Positions 20,899-30,009 of a stretch of 54,776 nt of DNA are shown piece by piece. The notes under the pieces are model-generated. The model saw only the letters and a program-made list of their open reading frames with translations. It made no database searches and was not told where the DNA came from. The DNA is from Nemertoderma westbladi (lineage: Eukaryota > Xenacoelomorpha > Nemertodermatida > Nemertodermatidae), in the NCBI GenBank assembly GCA_032718475.1, contig JAUCBJ010006618.1, positions 1-54,776 on the forward strand. Direction: 5' to 3'. The stretch's first letter is position 1. Each line of letters starts with the position of its first letter. The position numbers were made by a program, and so were the translations under genes.

Positions 20899-21410
20899 AT
20901 AAATCCTTTGCAAAGATGATATGGGCCAGTTCCAATGAATTCGGTATAGGTGCATTTAATTGGAATGGTATACTGTACATAGTAGCATCCTACAGCCCGG
21001 CCTACAGCCAAACTGGTCAATACTTTATCGAGAATGTCGGTAACATAGCGAACGAGTATGTTGGAGTTCATGAATATCTGGAGTGGAGAGCCGACAGGGA
21101 TAGACTGAAAGCTGAAGTCGAGGCTGAGAGGGCGAGAAAACGCGTCATCGAAGAGGCCAAACACGCTGCTGTAGAGAGTAGTGAGAAGATTCCTGATAAC
21201 GAGGTTAACATTATGGTTGATATAGTTGGACAAGATGGGCAGCTATCTGGAGGAGGTAATGAGTTAACAGACCAATCACAGATGGGTCGTAGTGCGACTG
21301 CGGATTCAGCAGGAGCTGCGTCAACGGTGGTGGTTGTAGAAACTGCGTCCTCCAAACCAATTCAGCCAATACCAGGTAACAAACAGTACGAAGTAGTGAA
21401 ATATCAATGA
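20899..21410 (+). CDS. CAP-superfamily (GLIPR2-like) gene 1, last exon
   Basis: After an acceptor (ttttatag at 20898) the exon opens in phase 1 with KSFAKMIWASSNEFGIGAF, then VASYSPAY and FIENV, matching the C-terminal half of GLIPR2/GAPR-1-type CAP domains (HFTxMVW...GFG...VARYFPAGN...FFEENV). It begins at the same residue and phase as the last exon of gene 2 (47592), so the two are paralogues. A charged, helix-prone extension of about 120 residues follows (DRLKAEVEAERARKRVIEEAK) and ends at TGA 21408-21410. The CAP1 His is Ser here. Upstream exons were not found within the window. Confidence 0.75.
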
Positions 21411-21461
21411 GTTTATATTACTCGGTGGGATAAATATTTCTTTTATTGAATTTGGACCACC

Positions 21462-21656
21462 AGAACCGAAGTTAGAGCGATTTTAGTGAAAAAATAAAAA
21501 AAATAAATTTTTACAAAAAATTAAGAATGGCCAATATTGGATTTCGAACCCGCGAACTTAGGTTTCAATAACGTGATTGATAACCACTAGACTATGTGAC
21601 CAAGAGAATTTGAAATTTTCGAGTGACTATTTTTAAACATAAATAACTTCGGTTCT
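21462..21656. repeat. 13-bp inverted repeat flanking a tRNA-like segment
   Basis: agaaccgaagtta (21462-21474) and taacttcggttct (21644-21656) are exact reverse complements and enclose the tRNA-like relic. Confidence 0.6.
21528..21604 (-). tRNA. tRNA-like relic (Glu-like D arm)
   Basis: On the minus strand the segment has a D-arm-like TAGTCTAGTGGTTA and a B-box GGTTCGAAATCC at about tRNA spacing. Pairing of the T stem and anticodon stem is poor and no anticodon is assigned, so it is more likely a pseudogene or SINE head than a working tRNA. Confidence 0.4.
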
Positions 21657-22413
21657 ACTGGGCCGTTTGATCTGAAACTTTTTTCATTGGATAGAGGATA
21701 GATTGTAGTGTGTGAAATAGGATACAACTTGGGAAAGGACACAAGTGCACTTAGTGCAAAATGCACTTAAATAGTGCACATTTTTTCGATAATTCAAACA
21801 GCATTATTTCATACAGTGGAGCATTTCATACATTACATAGTTCTATACATCCTAGAATGTTAGTTTTTGGATTAAAATGTAGTTTGGAGTGATTTCTAAC
21901 TATAATCTTAACATTTGTTTAACTTTTTATGTCTATAAAGTGGCTTAAAATGTCCATGAATATGGTTCAAAATCGCAAATGTCGCGATTTATTAAATTAG
22001 ATTTTTTACACTTTTAGCGACTGACACTTGATCATACACCATCGTAGATCGGTAGAGAATAGACATAAGTGTGTTAAATAGGAACCACCTTTAGGATCCG
22101 CTAAAGTGCACTTGTGCAAATAAGTGTGCAAAATTTTTAATAATGTCAAATAGTTCAATACATCGCTTTTTGTGATTTCTAACTGTATTCTTGACATATG
22201 TGTAACATGAAAGATAGTCACGAAAAGGTACAACAGACATCAAATATGGCAAAAAACAGGTGTGATATTAAATGCACTTTAAATAATAAATAGAAATCAA
22301 ATAACAATTGGACCACACAATTAAAAACTCGCACAATTGTGTACTTATTATATCGCTTCAAATTAATTCAACAGTGGATATTTGGGGGAAGGGGGAAGTT
22401 ACAATGTGCATTC

Positions 22414-22462
22414 GGGGGAAGTTTGGTGAGCTGCATTTATGCAGTGAATCCAAACTTCCCCC
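22414..22462. repeat. Perfect 13-bp hairpin with nested stem
   Basis: gggggaagtttgg (22414-22426) pairs fully with ccaaacttccccc (22450-22462); inside, ctgcat and atgcag form a second 6-bp stem. Confidence 0.8.
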
Positions 22463-23777
22463 TTTGATATATCATATACTTAAGACATGCTAGGGTGACG
22501 GGGAAATATTTGTTACTGTCACACTTTGCTTCCATTTATCCTATCCTTTATTATTAACCCAGTCAGATAAGAGATAATAAATCAGTAAAAACTAAACTAA
22601 ACTGTCTTTCATGCAAACAAATTTCTAATTAAAGGCGGGTGAATGACCATGACCATGGAAATAATTTTAAATATAATTGTATATCAACTATTTGGGGAGG
22701 CTTCCAAGTTAAACCCGAAAACAATTATTTTGTTACATAGTAAATAACGTTGTATGTTCTTCTTCCTCTCATAATAAAATATAAATGAAATATCTCAGAT
22801 CGCTATGCCCTGTAACATTTCACAACCAAAATATTTAAGTGTGAAAAGTGTAGGCCTACCACACTCCGCCCAAACAACCGCAAACGCATAGCCAACAAAT
22901 TTAACAAAAGGTTACATACATGTTGGGTTCATGAAACATCGGTCAGGCTCTCATCCACTGTTGCGGGGTATTGCCTAGAAAACAAGGCATCCTCAATTTG
23001 GCAAAACACCATAAGTACGAATTTTTACAAAAAACACGCAAAATATATCAAATAATAGCCAAGGCGTATCGTACGTCCTTAATAATTTAGTGCGTAGTGC
23101 GCACGTAATACATGTGCGCATTTTGTTATTAGCTAATACGTGCTATCTAACATGTTAACTAGCACATGATCAGGTGTTAGTATTTATTACCTGTAAACGC
23201 AATAATAACAAATAATCACATACAATATAGCTAACACACTTGCGCACATGTTGGAAATTTTTGAATTCAAAATTCTAAAGGGCTCCATAAGTTTTTGATA
23301 TTTTGGTATTAATTGCTTCTAAAATAAGTACGGGACTGTAGTTAGAATCATGTATCAATACAAATTGAACAAAATGTAGCCAAATGCAGAACTATAAGAA
23401 CAAAATTTAAATTCAAGAAAGCGGAACTCTAAGTACAAAATATAGCCATGGGTGGTACTCTACAGTAAGAACAAAGACTAGCTACAGGGTTACAGCTACG
23501 TTAAAGTTAAAGTAAAGTTAACTTACAGTACGTCATGACGAATAATTAAAGATCTGTTTTTTCTACAGTACGTGGCAACATTTTAAGCAACTCTATCAGC
23601 AACTTAGTGAACATGTCAGGTTGCCGATTAAGTTGCTCTTTGTAAACGCGAAGTTTGTTGCTGTAAAAGATGCCTCATATAACGGAGACTAAAAGTTAAT
23701 GTTACTCAAATTAAGTTGCTAGTTGCTGACCAAATTGTCCAAAACGTCCGGCAACCTAGAGTAACTTATATCAACTT

Positions 23778-25936
23778 GGACACAAACATTAAATTAGGGA
23801 CTAATTAGGGAAATTAGGGAGATTACATTGATGTAGGACACAAACATTAATGAGGGACACAAACATTAATGAGGGACACAAACATTAATGAGGGACACAA
23901 ACATTAATGAGGGACACAAATATTAATGAGGGACACAAACATTAATGAGGGACACAAACATTAATGAGGTACACAAACATTAAATAAGGGACAGATATTT
24001 ATCAGCGCCACAAACATTAATATAGGACACAAACATTAATCAGGGGGACAAACATTAATGTGGGACATAAACATTGATGTAGGACACAAACATTAATGTG
24101 GGACATAAACATTGATATAGGACACAAACATTAATGAGGGACACAAACATTAATGAGGGACACAAATATTAATGAGGGACACAAACATTAATGAGGGACC
24201 CTAACATTAACGAGGTACACAAACATTAATGAGGGACACAAACATTAATTGAGGGACACTAACATTAATGAGGGACACAAACATTAATGAGGTACACAAA
24301 CATTAATGAGGGACACAAACATTAATTGAGGGACACTAACATTAATGAGGGACACAAACATAAATAAGGTACACAAACATTAATGAGGGACACAAACATT
24401 AATGAGGGACACAAACATTAATGAGGGACACAAACATTAATGAGGGACGCAAACATTAATGAGGTACACAAACATTAATGAGGGACACAAACATTAATGA
24501 GGTACACAAACATTAATGAGGGACACAAACATTAATTGAGGGACACTAACATTAATGAGGGACACAAACATTAATGGGGGACACAAACATTAATGAGGGA
24601 CACAAACATTAATGAGGGACACAAACATTAATGGGGGACACAAACATTAATGAGGTACACAAACATTAATGAGGGACACAAACATTAATTGAGGGACACT
24701 AACATTAATGAGGGACACAAACATTAATGGGGGACACAAACATTAATGAGGGACACAAACATTAATAAGGGACACAAACATTAATGAGGTACACAAACAT
24801 TAATGAGGGACACAAACATTAATGGGGGACACAAACATTAATGAGGGACACAAACATTAATAAGGGACACAAACATTAATGAGGTACACAAACATTAATG
24901 AGGGACACAAACATTAATTGAGGGACACTAACATTAATGAGGGACACAAACATTAATGGGGGACACAAACATTAATGAGGGACACAAACATTAATGAGGT
25001 ACACAAACATTAATGAGGGACACAAACATTAATGAGATACACAAACATTAATGAGATACACAAACATTAATGAGGGACACAAACAATAAACGAGGGACAG
25101 ATATCAATCAAGGGCACAAACATTAATGAGGGACACAAACATTAATGAGGGACACAAACATTAATGAGGGACACAAACATTAATGAGGGACACAAACATT
25201 AATGAGGAACACAAACATTAATGAGGGACACAAACATTAATGAGGGACACAAACATTAATGAGGGACACAAACATTAATGAGGGACACAAACATTAATGA
25301 GGTACACAAACATTAATGAGGGACACAAACATTAATTGAGGGACACTAACATTAATGAGGGACACAAACATTAATGGGGGACACAAACATTAATGAGGGA
25401 CACAAACATTAATGAGGGACACAAACATTAATGGGGGACACAAACATTAATGAGGTACACAAACATTAATGAGGGACACAAACATTAATTGAGGGACACT
25501 AACATTAATGAGGGACACAAACATTAATGAGGGACACAAACAGTAATGAGGGACACAAACATTAATGGGGGACACAAACATTAATGAGGTACACAAACAT
25601 TAATGAGGGACACAAACATTAATGAGGTACACAAACATTAATGAGGGACACAAACATTAATTGAGGGACACTAACATTAATGAGGGACACAAACATTAAT
25701 GGGGGACACAAACATTAATGAGGGACACAAACATTAATGGGGGACACAAACATTAATGAGGGACACAAACATTAATGAGGGACACAAACAGTAATGAGGG
25801 ACACAAACATTAATGGGGGACACAAACATTAATGAGGGACACAAACATTAATAAGGGACACAAACATTAATGAGGTACACAAACATTAATGAGGGACACA
25901 AACATTAATTGAGGGACACTAACATTAATGAGGGAC
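23778..25936. repeat. 19-bp satellite (gggacacaaacattaatga)
   Basis: More than 110 tandem units, with variants ggtacac, gggggac, aacattaattgag and actaac in recurring order, hinting at a higher-order repeat. It is interrupted by LINE copy D and resumes at 26518. Confidence 0.95.
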
Positions 25937-26517
25937 TACTAGTACTACTACTACTACTAGGATCGGCATGCTGCATTGCAGCTGCATTTTTAAGAATGCT
26001 GTGCCGGCTTGTCAACAAAATTGCACCGCCACAACTCCCTATCACCCATGACATTTGCTAGATCATCCGCATCTTTAAGGCCAGTGTCCTTTAAGATGCG
26101 TCTCAAGAAAGTCATGGGCTGTCCACCATGCTTATTCACTCCATGAGGCTGCCAAAGTACAAGATTATGCACTGGCTGGTCCTCACGGCGAAAGCAATGT
26201 CCTGCAAAGCGGAGGCGATTTTGTTCTAGTGTCAAGCTTGGGGGAACCAATGAGACACCTCCAATGTTATATAGTGTCTGGTTGGAGATGTGTGCATTGT
26301 ACTTGACACAATGTACCCGGCGTAGCATTCTTGTGAATGTGCCATCCAGAGATTTGGTGTCCTCAGCAGTTAGAGCCCAGCATGGACTCCCGTAGAGGAG
26401 TACTGGAACTACTGCTGCTCTAAATAATCGGACCTTAAGTTTCCGATTAATTCTAGGTGACTTCCAAATCCTGGAAAGCCTATTCAAGGCTGCCCATGCC
26501 TTTCCCTTACGTATTCG
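25937..26517 (-). mobile_element. LINE copy D, 5'-truncated, inserted in the 19-bp satellite
   Basis: Minus-strand copy of the LINE 3' end with a (TAG)n-type tail at 25937-25960. Sequence is nearly identical to copy B from 10886 to about 11455. Both edges fall inside the satellite. The frame from the 5' break to the stop (about 175 codons of RT C-terminus) is intact, so insertion is recent. Confidence 0.95.
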
Positions 26518-26709
26518 TAATGAGGGACACAAACATTAATGGGGGACACAAACATTAATGAGGGACACAAACATTAATGAGGTACACAAACATTAATGAG
26601 GGACACAAACATTAATGAGGGACACAAACATTAATGAGATACACAAACATTAATGAGGGACACAAACAATAAACGAGGGACAGATATCAATCAAGGGCAC
26701 AAACATTAA
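26518..26709. repeat. 19-bp satellite, resumed
   Basis: About ten further units after LINE copy D. Inverted copies occur separately at about 27306-27348. Confidence 0.9.
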
Positions 26710-28013
26710 TCATGGGCACTATCGCCCTTCGCACTTAGTATGAATCATGTTACCACCCATACACATACAATATATTACAGTATTACAATTCTCATTACTG
26801 TCAAGCAATAAAATAATAACAATAAATAATAACTTATTAATCTGACCAAACCAATAAACTATGTTATTGCCGATTGAAGGAAAGGATCAGGTACAGAGAT
26901 GGTTTTTCTAACCAAAACAATAAACGATGTTGTTTCTAAAAAGGGAAGGAGTAGGAGTAAAAAAATGATGAACATGAAAGGGAGACTGGAATGGGGTGGG
27001 GGGGGGGGGGGGGTAACATGAATGGTGGTGGTAGGAGGTAAATTAAAAATATGGGGGTATAACAGCCGGGGGGGGGGGGGGGGGGTAGCAGCAAAACAGG
27101 CAGCTGAACAACGTAACCGAACGTCGCTTTCAATTAATTTCCATCTAATTAGGAAGATGGAATGTATACAAAACGGCGGTACTTTGAACGAAGCTCACGG
27201 TAGTATTTTTTTCAGTTAATCACTTAATATCTGATCGTCTGATGGCAAGCATCACCATCCCTCATATTAATATCCATTGGCAACCATTGACCCCTATTAA
27301 TGTTTTGTGTCCCACATTAATGTTTGTGTCCCTCATTAATATTTGTGTCCTGGCCGCAATACAAACCAGTATATAAATGATAAATTACGGGGTTTTGCCA
27401 GGCTATTGTTTCTGATTTAAGGGGTTTTACAGGTTGTTATTTCTGATTTAAGGGGTTTTGCCAGGTGGACTGAATTTCATATACTTGAATTTACGGTGTT
27501 TTGCAAGTCAATTATTGACTTGTAGGGTTCTGCCTCGAAGTGGGCATAAGTTACGGGGAACTGTCTTTGGCTTATAACTCAAAAATGGCTGGTAGAAAAG
27601 CTTCGGGGTTCTGCCAGACGAAAAAGCCGATATCGAATTACCCAAAAAGTCAAAAACATGAAAATCGAAAAAAATCGACTTAGGGGGTTCTGCCTTGAAG
27701 GTGACGGTATGTAATGTTAATATCACATATAAATACTGTACATAAATCTCTCTAAGATATAAACAAATAAAAACATAATAAGGTAAGTAGACTTGGAAGA
27801 ATATCTTTAGATTCATATAACGTTAAACATGAACATAATTCTTTTGATGTTTCTTATACATACATAGTAAAATTAGTTAATTAATTAATTGTTTGAAAAT
27901 TTCTAAGTTTGTCAATTTACCTCAGTGAATGAGCCTCAGATGCCTGTGAATAATTTATTTGCATAACCATAATTTATACCGTTATTCCTTCTGTAATTTA
28001 ATAAAACTTTCAG
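26710..28013. other. Non-coding stretch with poly-G tracts and ggggttttgcc repeats
   Basis: Two G runs (about 26996-27012 and 27069-27086), inverted 19-bp-satellite units (27306-27348) and an imperfect repeat with core tttaaggggttttgccagg from about 27385 to 27710. No exon was identified; it ends at the acceptor of the CAP gene 2 exon. Confidence 0.5.
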
Positions 28014-28150
28014 TTTCTATCCATGAAAGCGCTACTGCAACTGATAAGGTAGACGGAGAGAGTGATACTGAAACTATAATATTCGACGACAGACCTGTGA
28101 GGAAGAGCACCATGTCGTTCGAAGTTGAAGCTCTTCATTGGATAAACAAG
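28014..28150 (+). CDS. CAP-superfamily gene 2, exon encoding start of CAP domain
   Basis: Acceptor aaaactttcag at 28013, donor aag|gttaat at 28151. It encodes an acidic stretch, then MSFEVEALHWINK, which reads directly (phase 0) into the next exon IRQRHGSPPL, giving the CAP-domain N-terminal helix pattern (E-x-L-x-x-x-N-x-x-R-x-x-H-G-x-P-P-L). The His expected before Asn in this helix is Ile. An ATG at 28112 could be an internal start; the first two bases belong to a split codon, so an upstream exon is expected but was not located. Confidence 0.65.
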
Positions 28151-28165
28151 GTTAATTAATATTTA

Positions 28166-28772
28166 GAAGAGTAAGAGTTAATACCCAGTGCGGAAGAGTA
28201 AGAGTTAATACCCAGTGCGGGAGAGTAAGAGTTAATACCCAGTGCGGAAGAGTAAGAGTTAATACCCAGTGCGGGAGAGTAAGAGTTAATACCCAGTGCG
28301 GAAGAGTAAGAGTTAATACCCAGTGCGGAAGAGTAAGAGTTAATACCCAGTGCGGGAGAGTAAGAGTTAATACCCAGTGCGGAAGAGTAAGAGTTAATAC
28401 CCAGTGCGGAAGAGTAAGAGTTAATACCCAGTGCGGAAGAGTAAGAGTTAATACCCAGTGCGGAAGAGTAAGAGTTAATACCCAGTGCGGAAGAGTAAGA
28501 GTTAATACCCAGTGCGGAAGAGTAAGAGTTAATACCCAGTGCGGGAGAGTAAGAGTTAATACCCAGTGCGGAAGAGTAAGAGTTAATACCCAGTGCGGAA
28601 GAGTAAGAGTTAATACCCAGTGCGGGAGAGTAAGAGTTAATACCCAGTGCGGAAGAGTAAGAGTTAATACCCAGTGCGGGAGAGTAAGAGTTAATACCCA
28701 GTGCGGAAGAGTAAGAGTTAATACCCAGTGCGGGAGAGTACGAGTTAATACCCAGTGCGGGAGTGTAAGAGT
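28166..28772. repeat. 27-bp minisatellite, first part
   Basis: About 22 units of agagttaatacccagtgcgg(g/a)agagta. Interrupted at 28773 by the BEL/Pao element and resumed at 43217, both in the same orientation. Confidence 0.95.
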
Positions 28773-29310
28773 TGTGACGGGATCCAGGAGGGATCCCGAT
28801 TTATCCGATGTGGTATTTAGTCCACGCGTCCCCGCCGTGTATAAGAGTGAAATAAAGATAACTGAGTTCTGAAGTTCGGTGTATAATAATAGGTTATAGG
28901 ATATAGATATATTGTGAATTATACGGTAGGCGGGATACGGTAACTAAAGTCCCGTGATCCCCTAACTAAACTAATTGGCTGTACCCTACGCTAGCACTGC
29001 TGCACTGAGATAACTGAATCACTGATTAATAGGTTATTGGTTATATTGCACGGTGGCCTTACTGCTACTCAATCGATGCCATTCCCCCCTCTGATTGGTT
29101 AATACCCTTGTTGGCGCCCCGTGGAGTATTCCCGTTCACTCCACCTGTTCTCCTTGGGTTAGGGGTTTGGCCCCTGACCCTCTATTGTGTGCTTCCTTCC
29201 CACTCTCATTGGGATGGCACGAGTTGGTTAATTGCCCAATCTCGTGGCTCCCAATATTGCTTATCGGCTAATAACTTTATGGGGTGTTGGCGGGATTGAA
29301 TAAGCTAACA
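28773..29310 (-). repeat. BEL/Pao 3' LTR (538 bp)
   Basis: Matches 42679-43216; the difference seen is cccgtgatcc here versus cccatgatcc in the other LTR. Confidence 0.95.
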
Positions 29311-30009
29311 CTCCCCCCCATGCTATCTTCCCGGTAAGAAGATAGCATCAACCAAAAAGTGCGTTACAATCCCGCTGGATCCCGATCTAGTATCGGGTGT
29401 GGGGTGGAATTCTTTTCTCTTGGAGCCGGCTTTCCAGGCCGCCCCCTATGGGTATGATAACGCTACCCTGTGTGCCTGGCGTCTCATGTCGGGCCGATCG
29501 CGTTCACCTCTTCACGCGATTTTTGTTTCCCCAACACTTTCGCCCTTGACTCTACTCTCCTCTCACTCTACTCTCGGACTTCCTCGTCACTCACTCAGCC
29601 TCTTATTCTCCCCCCCCCCCACACTAGAATTGCGTTCGCACTCTCTCCGCACTTCGCACTCTTATTCCGATTCTCAACTCCACTTTGACTGTTTTATCTC
29701 TCTTGACGAACCTCCCCCCCCTCTCGTGCCGTCGCACTCAAGAAGCGTGAAATTGTCAGTTGTCTCGTCCATAGTGCCACAGTCAATTGTCCCCCAGTCC
29801 CAGTAGCTAATTGAGAAAGGTTGTATGACTATAGTACTTACTCCAAACGTATGTATTTTACTGCTAATCACTACGTACGTACATACAAATTGCACTTATA
29901 TAGTTATTTGCATTAATTAAATTTATACTTAATAGTTCGTACGTTACATGCGGCGCCTTCCAGGCGCACCACTTCCCAGTCTCAGTCTCATTCCCTCGTC
30001 CCTGGGAAC
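29311..30009 (-). other. BEL/Pao 3' untranslated region: purine tract and hairpin
   Basis: Between the last ORF and the 3' LTR. A polypurine tract lies at 29311-29319. Beside it, atgctatcttc (29320-29330) and gaagatagcat (29338-29348) form a perfect 11-bp hairpin with a seven-base loop. Nothing else is recognised. Confidence 0.7.

Larger units (their letters stand above)
21411..23777. other. Non-coding stretch with tRNA-like relic and hairpins
   Basis: No gene is recognised. It contains A-rich 3'-UTR-like sequence with aataaa near 21502, a tRNA-like segment inside 13-bp inverted repeats, two diverged copies of a block with aagtgcactta palindromes (about 21640-21920 and 22015-22215), and a strong hairpin at 22414-22462. 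Confidence 0.5.

Noticed and set aside
29108-29130. Retrovirus-like primer-binding site (ttggcgccccgtgg) inside the BEL LTR
   Set aside because: It lies within the LTR and on the strand opposite to the element's coding direction, so it cannot serve this element's minus-strand priming.
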